13,909 nucleotides of DNA from DASVDK01 sp036562265 [NCBI: Thermodesulfobacteriota bacterium] (GCA_036562265.1 DATCKS010000283.1:1-13909); one strand, 5' to 3'; counted from the first letter of the stretch, positions 1-7,273 are shown. Notes: a model not told the origin generated them from the sequence alone. A program made the numbers and translations.

Positions 1-237
1 CTCGTCGACGGCGGCCCGGCAGGCGAGCACCGGGCGGCCGTTCACCGTCACCCCGCAGGTGCCGCAGACGCCGGTGCGGCACATGCGCCGGAAGGCGAGC
101 GAGGGAACCGTCGTCGCGGCCACCAGGAGGGCGTCGAGGACGCTCGCGCCGGGCGGCGCGTCGACCTCGAAGGCCTCGAGGTAGGCGCGCCCCTCCCCTA
201 CGGGGTCGAATCGCCGGACGACCAGGGTAAGCGGCAT
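1..237 (-). CDS. Succinate dehydrogenase/fumarate reductase-type iron-sulfur subunit, N-terminal part (cut by window edge)
   Basis: The first 79 residues are visible; the gene runs off the window at base 1. They form the plant-ferredoxin-type [2Fe-2S] domain of SdhB/FrdB proteins. An RRFDP start and a YLEAFEVD stretch are followed by a cluster loop with C53, C58, C61 and C73 (C-x4-C-x2-C-x11-C). This spacing matches E. coli SdhB, whose third ligand is Asp rather than Cys. In the family this subunit passes electrons from a flavoprotein dehydrogenase to [4Fe-4S]/[3Fe-4S] centres in a C-terminal domain not visible here. The ATG lies 13 nt after the nitrilase stop, with only a weak CACGGG as ribosome site, so it is probably the next gene of the same operon. 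It may belong to a dedicated catabolic oxidoreductase rather than the respiratory complex; the missing part and neighbour would decide. Confidence 0.85.
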   Translation of the reverse strand, partial: MPLTLVVRRFDPVGEGRAYLEAFEVDAPPGASVLDALLVAATTVPSLAFRRMCRTGVCGTCGVTVNGRPVLACRAAVDE

Positions 238-250
238 CCCGTGATGCAGT

Positions 251-1270
251 CTACCCGCGAGGATCGCGCGCGGGGTCCGGGAAGTCCTCGACCTCGACCG
301 ACACCGGCCGCTGCGGCCGCTCGTTCACGACGAGGCGGAAGACGTCCGGCCGCGCGTAGTGGCCGACGACGTCGAAGTCGTACTTCCCCTGGGCGAGGAG
401 CGCCGGGTCGAGGTCGGCCACGAGGATCCCCTCCTCCCCGAAGAGCGGCCCGGCGAGGTAGTCGCCCAGCGGCGCGACGATGGCGCTGCCGCCGCGCGAG
501 AGGACCTCCGGCGCGCCGGCGAGTTCGTCGTAGACCTCGACGTCGCGCGGGACCATCGCCTTCGTGAGGTACTGGCAGGCCGACAGGACGAAGCAGCGCC
601 CCTCGAGCGCGACGTGCCGGATCGTCGCCTGCCAGGAGTCGCGCGAGTCGGCGGTCGGCGTCACGTACAGCTCCACGCCCTTGGCGTACATCGCCATCCG
701 CGCGAGCGGCATGTAGTTCTCCCAGCAGACGAGGGCGCCCAGGCGGCCGATGTCGGTCGAGAGCACCGTGAGCGTGCTGCCGTCCCCCTCGCCCCAGATG
801 TAGCGCTCCGCCGCGGTCGGCTTGAGCTTGCGGTGCGTCCCGAGGAGCCGGCCGTCGGGACCGAAGAAGAGCACGGTGCAGTAGAGCGTGCCGCGGCTGT
901 AGGTCGAGTCGCGCTCGATCACGCCGACGACCACGTACGCGCCCGCCTCGCGCGCGGCGGCGCCGAGCGCCTCGGTGGCCGGGCCCGGCACGTCGACGGC
1001 GTTCGCCCAGTAGCGCGCGAACGCCTCGCGCCCCGCGAGGCTCCGCCGGCCGACCGAGGTGCCGAACCTGAGCGACCAGGGGTAGGCCGGGACGAACGCC
1101 TCGGGGAAGACGATCAGGCGGGCGCCGCGGCCGGCGGCGTCGCGGACGAGGTCGGCCGCCTTGCGAATCGTCGCCTCGCGATCCATGTAGACGGAGGCCG
1201 CCTGGACCACCGCGGCGCGAACGGGACGGCCGAGGTCCGGCGGCCGCCCGACCCCTCCCACCCCGCTCAT
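251..1270 (-). CDS. Nitrilase (carbon-nitrogen hydrolase superfamily)
   Basis: The 339-aa protein has the full Glu-Lys-Cys triad of the nitrilase superfamily: E57 in VFPEAF, K148 in HRKLKPT and C182 in VCWENYMPLAR. The CWEN-x-MPL-x-R form and the KLKPTAAERYIWGEGDG stretch are typical of true nitrilases, which hydrolyse R-CN to a carboxylate and ammonia, rather than amidases or NAD synthetase domains. The 34-residue spacing of Lys to Cys equals that known in Rhodococcus nitrilases. The protein is cytosolic, with no signal peptide. I place the start at ATG 1270 because it overlaps the upstream decarboxylase stop by 4 nt (ATGA) and because homology begins around residue 16 (RAAVVQAASVYMDREAT). 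The longer open frame upstream is antisense-like and Arg-rich. Substrate (aromatic, arylacetyl or aliphatic nitrile) cannot be told from the sequence. Confidence 0.93.
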   Translation of the reverse strand: MSGVGGVGRPPDLGRPVRAAVVQAASVYMDREATIRKAADLVRDAAGRGARLIVFPEAFVPAYPWSLRFGTSVGRRSLAGREAFARYWANAVDVPGPATEALGAAAREAGAYVVVGVIERDSTYSRGTLYCTVLFFGPDGRLLGTHRKLKPTAAERYIWGEGDGSTLTVLSTDIGRLGALVCWENYMPLARMAMYAKGVELYVTPTADSRDSWQATIRHVALEGRCFVLSACQYLTKAMVPRDVEVYDELAGAPEVLSRGGSAIVAPLGDYLAGPLFGEEGILVADLDPALLAQGKYDFDVVGHYARPDVFRLVVNERPQRPVSVEVEDFPDPARDPRG

Positions 1271-1644
1271 GCCTTCTGCTCCGCGAAGACGGCGTTGGCC
1301 GTCCGGAAGGCCTCCACGCCGGCGGGGACGCCGCCGTACACGGCGGCCTGCATGAGCGTCTCGCGGATCTCCTCCTTCGTCGCGCCGTTGCGAAGGGCGC
1401 CCCGGATGTGGAGGCCGAGTTCGTGCGGGCGACCGAGCACGGCGAGCATGGCGAGGTTCAGGAGGCTGCGGGTGCGCCGGTCGAGACCGGGGCGGGTCCA
1501 GATGGCGCCCCAGCAGTACTCGGTCAGGAGGTCCTGCCACGGCTTGTTGAAGTCGTCGGTGAGCGACAGCGACTTCTCGACGTACTCGGGTCCGAGGACC
1601 TCCGTCCGGACGGCCTTGCCCGCTTCGTACAACGAACGATCCAT
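1267..1644 (-). CDS. Carboxymuconolactone decarboxylase (CMD) family protein, PcaC-like
   Basis: The 125-aa protein matches the size and whole length of PcaC-type 4-carboxymuconolactone decarboxylases. The conserved core LDRRTRSLLNLAML...GRPHELGLHIRGALRNG...EEIRETLMQAAVYGGVPAGVEAFR lies at residues 54-114, with His74 and His79 in the core. It lacks the AhpD-type C-x2-C redox pair, so a peroxidase role is unlikely. PcaC decarboxylates 4-carboxymuconolactone to the enol-lactone in protocatechuate breakdown, but many family members have other or unknown substrates. The ATG is preceded by AGGAGA seven nt upstream. The stop overlaps the nitrilase start by 4 nt, so the two are translationally coupled. 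A 91-nt gap with a hairpin separates it from the lactonase-like gene upstream. Confidence 0.9.
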   Translation of the reverse strand: MDRSLYEAGKAVRTEVLGPEYVEKSLSLTDDFNKPWQDLLTEYCWGAIWTRPGLDRRTRSLLNLAMLAVLGRPHELGLHIRGALRNGATKEEIRETLMQAAVYGGVPAGVEAFRTANAVFAEQKA

Positions 1645-1651
1645 CGTCGAA

Positions 1652-1657
1652 TCTCCT
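1652..1657 (-). promoter_or_regulatory. Ribosome binding site of the CMD gene
   Basis: AGGAGA on the minus strand, seven nt before ATG 1644. It confirms the start and gives the decarboxylase its own ribosome entry after the 91-nt gap. Confidence 0.7.
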
Positions 1658-1678
1658 CTCCGTGCGGCCGCCTCGTCT

Positions 1679-1708
1679 CCCGACCCGCCTCGGTCCGCCG
1701 AGGTCGGG
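1679..1708 (-). other. Inverted repeat between the MBL-fold and CMD genes
   Basis: A perfect 6-bp stem (CCTCGG/CCGAGG, loop TCCG) is extended by a further 5 bp (CCCGA/TCGGG) across a 4-nt bulge. It sits in the only sizeable gap (91 nt) in the lower half of the operon. No T-run follows on the minus strand, so it is not a classical intrinsic terminator. It could be an mRNA-stability or processing element, or chance in GC-rich DNA. Confidence 0.35.
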
Positions 1709-1735
1709 TGCGAGCGGCGGCCGATCGTCTCGCGC

Positions 1736-2491
1736 CTATTCGTATCGGTCCCGATCGAGCACCGAGGCGTCGTGCGACGGCAGGATCGTGGCTCCGGCGG
1801 CCGCGATCCGCTCGAAGCTCCGATAGTACGCCGCCAGGTCGACGTGGATGCCGTTCGGGGTGAAGTACGGCCTGTGGCGTCCGGGCAGGTTGTCGAGCAG
1901 CGGAACGTTGTCGCTCGCGATGACGTAGCGGCCGGAGGCCCCCTGCACGACGACCGACTGCAGGCCCGGCGTGTGTCCCGGCGTGTGCCAGATGGTGACT
2001 CCTGGGGCGATCTCGAGGTCCCCTTCGATCAGGGTGAGGCGCGCCCCGAGGAAGGGCGGCATCCGGGGCGACGGCTCGAAGAGCCCGTCGGAGTCGTAGG
2101 CCCAGACGTGGAGCGGCAGCGGCGCGAGCGCGTACTGGAACTCCGCTCGCTGGGCGTAGATCGTCGCCTTCGGGAAGAGGTGGTTGTTCGAGCAGTGGTC
2201 CCAGTGGAGGTGCGTGTTGACGACCACGTCGATGTCCCCGGGGCGGACGCCGAGGCGGGCCAGGGCGGCAAGCGGCGTCTGCTCGGGGCGCTGCGACATC
2301 GGGTGGTGATGCCGGGCGGTCGCCTCCGGCGCGCCGACGCCGGTGTCGACCAGGATCCGGCGGCCGCCGGCCTCGATGTAGAACATGACGAAGGGGATCG
2401 TGATCGGCGTGGGCGGGGCGCCCATCACGAAGGTCGCCCGATCTCGCTCCCCGTCGCCGACGTGCAGAGGATGGATCACCGGCGCGCGCAT
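1736..2491 (-). CDS. Metallo-beta-lactamase-fold hydrolase, N-acyl-homoserine-lactonase (AiiA/AttM)-like
   Basis: The 251-aa protein carries the dizinc site of the MBL superfamily: H94-x-H96-x-D98-H99 in NTHLHWDHCSNN, H173 in HTPGHTPG, D194 in IASDN and H240 in LPSHD. The DTGVG strand before the site and the CSNN after it resemble the AiiA/AttM lactonase group, which opens lactone rings. The length is typical. There is no signal peptide, so it is cytosolic. ATG 2491 is supported by GGAGGTGA directly upstream and overlaps the stop of a small upstream ORF as TGATG. Next to a carboxymuconolactone decarboxylase it may hydrolyse a pathway lactone rather than a quorum signal; that is inference. Other MBL hydrolases cannot be excluded. 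Confidence 0.9.
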   Translation of the reverse strand: MRAPVIHPLHVGDGERDRATFVMGAPPTPITIPFVMFYIEAGGRRILVDTGVGAPEATARHHHPMSQRPEQTPLAALARLGVRPGDIDVVVNTHLHWDHCSNNHLFPKATIYAQRAEFQYALAPLPLHVWAYDSDGLFEPSPRMPPFLGARLTLIEGDLEIAPGVTIWHTPGHTPGLQSVVVQGASGRYVIASDNVPLLDNLPGRHRPYFTPNGIHVDLAAYYRSFERIAAAGATILPSHDASVLDRDRYE

Positions 2492-2664
2492 CACGTCACC
2501 TCCGTCCCGGCCTTCCGGCCGCCGATCCCGGCCCACTGCTCGTGGAACCTGTGCATCGCCTGCCCCTCGCCCGGCGGCGTCCCCACGGCAACGACCTGCG
2601 AGCCGCACACCGGCAGGCGGTCACGGTAGCGCTCCGCGAGGTCGTCCGGTCCGGCGGCCGTCAC
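2491..2664 (-). CDS. Small coding-like ORF of unknown function (57 aa, possibly a gene remnant)
   Basis: Between the livF stop and the MBL gene lies a 57-codon frame starting at GTG 2664 and ending at TGA 2493-2491, which overlaps the next ATG as TGATG. Its third codon positions are almost all G or C (about 54 of 57), the signature of real coding sequence here, and the composition is balanced: AERYRDRLPVCGSQ, VGTPPGEGQ, MHRFHEQWAGIGG. I recognise no family. The ribosome site before the GTG is weak (GAGA about 9 nt away). The frame stays open upstream into livF, so the true start is uncertain. It may be a small protein translationally coupled to the lactonase, or the C-terminal end of a gene truncated when the operon was assembled. 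Confidence 0.45.
   Translation of the reverse strand: MTAAGPDDLAERYRDRLPVCGSQVVAVGTPPGEGQAMHRFHEQWAGIGGRKAGTEVT
2496..2503 (-). promoter_or_regulatory. Strong ribosome binding site of the MBL-fold hydrolase
   Basis: GGAGGTGA, a full match to the anti-Shine-Dalgarno sequence, ends 4 nt before ATG 2491. It fixes that start against the longer open frame reaching 2608. Confidence 0.85.
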
Positions 2665-2702
2665 GGCCAGGGTCTCGCGCGCCGCGCCGGCCGCCCGTCC
2701 TG

Positions 2703-3407
2703 TCAGATCCCGAGGTACGCCGTCCGGACCCGGTCGTCGTCGCGCAGCGCCGCGGCCGGCCCCTCGAGGACGACCCGCCCGGACTCGAGCACGTAGCCGC
2801 GCTCCGCGACCGCGAGCGCCATGGCGACGTTCTGCTCGACGAGGAGGATCGACACGCCGCGGCGGTGGATGTCGACGAGCGTCCGGTGCAGTTCCTCCAC
2901 CACCATCGGCGCGAGCCCGTGACTCGGCTCGTCGAGGATCAGGAGCTTCGGCTCGAGCATCAGCGCCCGGCCGACCGCGACCATCTGCTGCTCCCCGCCC
3001 GAGAGGGTCCCGGCGAGCTGCCCCCGGCGTTCGCCGAGGCGCGGGAAGAGGGCGAAGACCCGCTCGAGCCGCCCGGCGACGTCCGCCGTGTGCCGGAGGG
3101 CGTAGGCGCCGAGGCGGAGGTTCTCCTCGACCGTCATCTCCGGGAAGACCTGCCGCCCCTCCGGGACGTGGGCGATGCCGAGCGCCGGCACCCGGTGGGG
3201 AGGAAGCGGCATGAGGTCGCGCCCCTCGAAGCGGATCTCTCCCCGCGAGCGCGGCACGAGCCGCGAGATGCTCCGAAGGAGCGTGCTCTTGCCGGCGGTG
3301 TTGGCGCCGATCACGCAGACGAACTCCCCGCGGCCCACCTCGAGCGACACGCCGTGGAGCACCTCGTTCGCGTCGTACGCGGCGTACAGGTCCCGGATCT
3401 CGAGCAC
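2703..3407 (-). CDS. livF: ABC transporter ATP-binding protein, LivF type
   Basis: The 234-aa nucleotide-binding subunit is of the branched-chain amino acid (HAAT) ABC importer family and of typical LivF length. Seen: Walker A GANTAGKST (34-42), Q-loop region near PEGRQVFPEMTVEENL, signature LSGGEQQMVAVGRAL (135-149), Walker B LLILDEPSHGLAP (155-167) and the end of the switch region in VEQN (190-193; the usual H is replaced by Q, as in many LivF). It should pair with the LivG ATPase under the LivH/LivM permeases. The start is GTG 3407, where homology begins (LEIRDLYAAYDANEVL), 4 nt after the livG stop and with AGGTGA just upstream. The longer upstream frame is Arg-rich shadow. Substrate specificity rests with the binding protein. 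Confidence 0.93.
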   Translation of the reverse strand: MLEIRDLYAAYDANEVLHGVSLEVGRGEFVCVIGANTAGKSTLLRSISRLVPRSRGEIRFEGRDLMPLPPHRVPALGIAHVPEGRQVFPEMTVEENLRLGAYALRHTADVAGRLERVFALFPRLGERRGQLAGTLSGGEQQMVAVGRALMLEPKLLILDEPSHGLAPMVVEELHRTLVDIHRRGVSILLVEQNVAMALAVAERGYVLESGRVVLEGPAAALRDDDRVRTAYLGI

Positions 3408-3411
3408 GGCG

Positions 3412-3418
3412 TCACCTC
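3412..3418 (-). promoter_or_regulatory. Ribosome binding site of livF
   Basis: GAGGTGA overlaps the livG stop codon and lies 4 nt before the GTG start of livF. It decides this start and links livG termination to livF initiation. Confidence 0.75.
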
Positions 3419-4173
3419 GGCGCCGCCGCGCCGGCGTCCGGCCCGGCCGGCTCGCCGTGCGCCTTGCCGAGATAGGCCCGGACGACGGCCGGATCGCGGG
3501 CGATCCTGGCCGGCGGGCCATCCGCGATCACCTCGCCGAAGTCGAGCGCCAGGATCCGGTCGCAGAGCGACATGATCGGACGCATGTGGTGCTCGACGAC
3601 GACGAGCGTGAGCCCCTCGTCGCGAAGGGAGCGGATCAGGTCGACGACCTCGTTCATCTCGACGGGCGTGAGCGCGGCCATGACCTCGTCGAGCAGGAGC
3701 ACCCGCGGCTCCGTGCAGAGCGCCCGCGCCAGCTCGACGCGCGAGCGCTCGGGGAACGAGAGGTCCGCGGCCCGCTTGCCGGCGATGCCGTCGAGCCCGA
3801 CCCGCGCGAGGACCCGCTCGGCCAGCGCGCGCGCCTCCTTGAGGCTTCGGCGCACGAGGCCGCCCGTCAGGACGTTGTCGAGCACGCTCATCTCCCCGAA
3901 GAGCGCGACGTTCTGGAACGTCTTCGTCATCCCGGCGGCGGCCACCCGATGCGGCGGCCATCCGGTGACGTCCCGGCCCTCGAGGCTGATGCGTCCCGCC
4001 GAGGGACGCACGAGGCCGACCAGCAGGTTGAACAGCGTCGTCTTGCCGGCGCCGTTGGGGCCGATGAGGCCGAGGATCTCCCCCCGCCGCAGGTCGAAGG
4101 AGACCCGCCTGACCGCCTCGAGCCCGCCGAAGCGGCGCGACAGGTCCGTGACGCGCAGGACGACCTCGCTCAC
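3412..4173 (-). CDS. livG: ABC transporter ATP-binding protein, LivG type
   Basis: The 253-aa NBD of the HAAT importer has Walker A GPNGAGKTT (38-46), the LivG-type KTFQNVALFGEMSVLDNV segment (84-101, Q-loop Q87) and H-loop VEHHM with H195. Two motifs are not canonical. The signature reads LSFPERSRVELARAL (138-152) instead of LSGGQ/LAYGQ, and Walker B continues as LLLDEVMAALTP rather than DEP. Both changes occur in a known LivG subgroup, so the protein is probably functional as the partner of LivF. A 17-residue Ala/Gly/Pro-rich tail follows the usual end at YLGKAHG. GTG 4173 overlaps the livM stop by 4 nt (GTGA). Confidence 0.93.
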   Translation of the reverse strand: MSEVVLRVTDLSRRFGGLEAVRRVSFDLRRGEILGLIGPNGAGKTTLFNLLVGLVRPSAGRISLEGRDVTGWPPHRVAAAGMTKTFQNVALFGEMSVLDNVLTGGLVRRSLKEARALAERVLARVGLDGIAGKRAADLSFPERSRVELARALCTEPRVLLLDEVMAALTPVEMNEVVDLIRSLRDEGLTLVVVEHHMRPIMSLCDRILALDFGEVIADGPPARIARDPAVVRAYLGKAHGEPAGPDAGAAAPR

Positions 4174-5150
4174 GGCCGTCCCTCGCGCCGCGCGAGCCGC
4201 CTGGCCCGCTCCCCCAGGGCGACGAGCCCCCTCGGCTCGAGGAGGATCACCGCGATGAGGAGGAGGCTGTAGAAGAGCTGCGACACGCCGGCCGCCTGGT
4301 TGGTGAGGAACGCGTTGGCGAACTCCTCGACCGGGATCAGGAACGCCGCCCCGGCGATCGGCCCCCAGACCGAGCCGAGCCCGCCGACGATCGCGACGAG
4401 CGCCATGCGCACCGAGACGGTCGCCAGGCCGAAGATCGTGTCGGGATCGAAGAAGTAGTTGAGCTGGGCGTAGAGGGTGCCGAGGAGCGCCGTGATGAAG
4501 GCCGACACGAGCATCGCCGCGAGCTTGGCCCTGTAGGTGTCGACGCCGATCACCTCGGCCGCCTCCGGGTTCTCCTTGAGCGCGCGCAGCCGGTAGCCGA
4601 GCCGTCCCGCCTTGATCCGCCAGAAGACGACGCTCACCCCGACCAGCGCGGCCAGCATGATGTAGTAGTACGGCACGCTGCTCGTGAACTGGAACATCGC
4701 CAGGTCGTCGCCGAGGAACGGCACCGAGATGCCGACCGGACCGCCGGTCACCTCGGTCCAGCTATTGGCCACCACCCGCAGCACCTCCCCGAAGGCGAGC
4801 GTCGCCAGAGCGAAGTAGTGGCCGCGCAGCCGGAAGGTCGGGATGCTCAGCGCCACGGCGGCGACCACGGCGATCGCGCCGCCAACGAGCATGCCGATCC
4901 AGGGCGTGACCCCGTGGTCGCGCAGGAGGATCGTCGAGGTGTACGCGCCGATGCCGAAGAACGCCGCGTGGCCGAGCGACACCTGGTTGGCGAGCCCGCC
5001 GAGGAGGTTCCAGGCCTGCCCCATCGCCGCGAAGAGGAAGACCAGCGTGAGGACCCGCATCGGGTAGCCGAGCGGGTCGAGCACGAGCGGGGCCGCCGCT
5101 GCCAGCCCGACCAGGACGACGGCGGGGAGGCACCGGCGCCACCGCTTCAC
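4170..5150 (-). CDS. livM: Branched-chain amino acid-type ABC transporter permease, LivM type
   Basis: The 326-aa polytopic inner-membrane protein has an N-terminal hydrophobic anchor (about 8-28) and roughly eight to nine further membrane segments. The LivM hallmark GLANQVSLGHAAFFGIGAY lies at about 52-70, and FRLRGHYFALATLAFGE at about 107-123. The cytoplasmic coupling loop (GRLGYRLRALKENPEAAEVIGVD) and the GGLGSVWGPIAGA segment contact the ATPases and pore in this family. The start is GTG 5150, overlapping the livH stop by 4 nt; the gene in turn overlaps livG by 4 nt. Together with LivH it forms the transmembrane channel. Confidence 0.93.
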   Translation of the reverse strand: MKRWRRCLPAVVLVGLAAAAPLVLDPLGYPMRVLTLVFLFAAMGQAWNLLGGLANQVSLGHAAFFGIGAYTSTILLRDHGVTPWIGMLVGGAIAVVAAVALSIPTFRLRGHYFALATLAFGEVLRVVANSWTEVTGGPVGISVPFLGDDLAMFQFTSSVPYYYIMLAALVGVSVVFWRIKAGRLGYRLRALKENPEAAEVIGVDTYRAKLAAMLVSAFITALLGTLYAQLNYFFDPDTIFGLATVSVRMALVAIVGGLGSVWGPIAGAAFLIPVEEFANAFLTNQAAGVSQLFYSLLLIAVILLEPRGLVALGERARRLARREGRP

Positions 5151-6007
5151 CGTCCCGCCCCGAGGAGCCCCGTCGGCTTGACGGCGAGCACCGCGATGAA
5201 GACGAGGAAGAGCACGAGGTTCTGCAGGTGGATCGGGAAGAGCAGCGCCGACACCGACTGGATGATCCCGACGACGACGCCGCCGACCATCGCCCCCGAG
5301 ATGCTCCCGAGCCCCCCGAGGACCACGACCGTGAACATCAGGACGACGAACTGGCCGCCCACGGTCGGGAAGACGGTCATGTAGGGCAGGATGACCGCCC
5401 CGCCGAAGGCGGTGAGCCCGGTGCCGAGCCCGAAGGCGATCCAGTACATCCGGGTGACGTCGATCCCTACCAGCCTGGCCGCCGTCGGGTTCTGCGCCGT
5501 GGCGCGCATCGCCTGGCCCACGGCGGTGCGCCGCAGGAAGAGCGAGAGCGCCGCGCCCGACGCCACCGACATCAGGAACGCGGCGAGGTACGGGACGCTG
5601 ACGAAGATCCCCCCGATGCGGAGCGCCGACGTCTGGTACGGGGTCTGGACCGACCGGAACTCCGAGCCGAAGGCGATGAGCGCCGCGTTCTCGAGCGCGA
5701 GGAGCAGCCCGACCGTCAGGAAGATCTGCGAGACCTGCGGCGCCTTAAGGATCGGGGTGATCAGCGTGCGCTGCAGGACCGCCCCCAGCGCGAACACCAC
5801 GACGAGGGCGATCAGGGAGCCCAGGAGGGGGTCGATCCCGAAGAGCGCCCAGGCGTGGTAGGCGATGTACATCCCGAGCATCAGGAACGCCGCGTGGGCG
5901 AAGTTGACGATCTCCATGACGCCGAAGACGAGCGTCAGCCCGATCGACGTCACGGCGTAGACCCCGCCGATCAGCACCCCGTTGACGACGGCCTGGAGGA
6001 GGTCCAT
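5147..6007 (-). CDS. livH: Branched-chain amino acid-type ABC transporter permease, LivH type
   Basis: The 286-aa membrane protein of about eight segments starts with the LivH signature NGVLIGGVYAVTSIGLTLVFGVMEIVNFAHAAFLMLGMY (residues 9-47) and carries the coupling loop RRTAVGQAMRATAQNPTAARLVGID. VLGGLGSISGAMVGGVVVGIIQS near the C-terminus is also typical. Length is normal for the family. ATG 6007 lies 7 nt after the livK stop; a G-run directly before it is the only ribosome-site candidate, so translation probably depends on coupling to livK. Confidence 0.93.
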   Translation of the reverse strand: MDLLQAVVNGVLIGGVYAVTSIGLTLVFGVMEIVNFAHAAFLMLGMYIAYHAWALFGIDPLLGSLIALVVVFALGAVLQRTLITPILKAPQVSQIFLTVGLLLALENAALIAFGSEFRSVQTPYQTSALRIGGIFVSVPYLAAFLMSVASGAALSLFLRRTAVGQAMRATAQNPTAARLVGIDVTRMYWIAFGLGTGLTAFGGAVILPYMTVFPTVGGQFVVLMFTVVVLGGLGSISGAMVGGVVVGIIQSVSALLFPIHLQNLVLFLVFIAVLAVKPTGLLGAGR

Positions 6008-6014
6008 CCCCCCG

Positions 6015-7268
6015 TCAGCTCCGCCAGATCGGCTTCGCCCTGGCGACCGTCTCGGGGTACACCGTCACCAGCTCGGCGCCCCGCCACTGGACCATGATCG
6101 GGTAGGTCTCGGTGTTGAGCCCCGTCTGGTCGAACGCGACGCAGCCGCCGGGCAGCGCCTTGACGATGCCGTCGCAGACCCGGCCGGCGGCGAGCGCCTC
6201 GCGGACCGCGTCGGGCCGGTCCGACTTCGCCGTCTCGAGCGCGCGCGCGAGCAGGTGCATCGTCGCCGCGTGCTCGATCGCCTCGTGCACCATGAAGTAG
6301 CCGTATCGCTCCCGGAAGGGCTGCGTCTCCTCCGGCGCGAGGTCGTAGTTCGACGTGTTGACCGAGAGGACCCCCTCCGCGTACTCCCCGAGCGCCCGGT
6401 GGAAGTCGGGAATGACGTAGCCGGCCGCGCCGCCGATGGCGGGGATGTCGACCCGCTGCTGCCGCATGGTGCGGATGATGAGGATGGAGTCGTTCAGGTA
6501 CGAGACCGGGAAGACCGCCCTGGCCCCCGAGGCGCGCAGCTTGCCGATCAGCGGGGTCACGTCGGTGATCCCGAGCGGGTAGGCCTCGTCCATCACGACC
6601 TCGACCCCCGCCTCCTTCGCCGCGGCCCGAAGCCCCGTGGCCTGGGAGGTGCCGTAGGCGGTGTCCTCGTACATGATGGCGACGCGATCGAGCGTCTCGC
6701 CGGCCGCCTTCGCGATCCCGAGCGTGTACTCGAACTGTGCCTTGCCGATCACCGACGCCTTCGAGACGACCTGGAAGACGTACTTGAAGCCGCGCCCGGT
6801 GATCTGGTCGGAGAACGACATGGTCAGGAGCGGGATGCGCCGCCGCTCGGTGACCTCCGAAACCGCGAGGGTCAGGGAGGAGGCGAACGCGCCGAGGACG
6901 GCCACGACGTTGTTGCGCGTGATCAGGCGCTGGGCCACGGTGGCGGCGGTGGCGGGGTTGGAGGTGGCGTCGGCGACGACGAGGTTGATCGTCGCCCCTC
7001 CGAGCGCCCCGATGCCGCCCGCGGCGTTGATCCGGTCGGCGACGAGCTCGATGCCGTTTCGCGCGTTGATGCCGAACTGGGCGTTGGCGCCGGACAGCGG
7101 CAGGAGGACGCCGACGTTGATCGTCGGCGCCGCCGCACGGGCCGCCCTGGTCCGGCCCGCGCCGAGCGTCAGGCCCGCCGCCGCCGCGAGCGAGCGGCTC
7201 ACGAGGTCCCGCCGGGTGAGGCCCCGGCTCCGGGCGTTCGCGCGACCGTCGTTGCCGTATCGATCCAT
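6015..7268 (-). CDS. livK: ABC transporter substrate-binding protein, LivK/Peripla_BP_6 type, with Tat-like signal
   Basis: The 417-aa protein is a type I periplasmic binding protein of the Liv/amide/urea group, starting its mature fold with INVGVLLPLSGANAQFG (50-66) and containing the usual NAAGGIGALGG and VLGAFASSLTLAVSEV segments. The N-terminus has a twin-arginine motif (GLTRRDLVSRSL, R19-R20), a hydrophobic AAAAGLTLGAG stretch and a likely cleavage near ARA (about 46), so export is probably by the Tat route. ATG 7268 is fixed by GGGGAGGA five nt upstream; more distal ATGs lie in a shadow extension. Two cysteines (in GRVCDG and GGCVAF) may form a disulfide. It should deliver the substrate to LivHM. 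Ligand unknown: related proteins bind leucine, amides, urea or aromatic acids. Confidence 0.92.
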   Translation of the reverse strand: MDRYGNDGRANARSRGLTRRDLVSRSLAAAAGLTLGAGRTRAARAAAPTINVGVLLPLSGANAQFGINARNGIELVADRINAAGGIGALGGATINLVVADATSNPATAATVAQRLITRNNVVAVLGAFASSLTLAVSEVTERRRIPLLTMSFSDQITGRGFKYVFQVVSKASVIGKAQFEYTLGIAKAAGETLDRVAIMYEDTAYGTSQATGLRAAAKEAGVEVVMDEAYPLGITDVTPLIGKLRASGARAVFPVSYLNDSILIIRTMRQQRVDIPAIGGAAGYVIPDFHRALGEYAEGVLSVNTSNYDLAPEETQPFRERYGYFMVHEAIEHAATMHLLARALETAKSDRPDAVREALAAGRVCDGIVKALPGGCVAFDQTGLNTETYPIMVQWRGAELVTVYPETVARAKPIWRS

Positions 7269-7273
7269 CGCTC

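Noticed and set aside
359-2629. Plus-strand open frame of about 750 codons opposite nitrilase, CMD and MBL genes
   Set aside because: It spans three well-recognised minus-strand genes and the gaps between them; composition is Arg/Val/Asp-rich with no recognisable domain.
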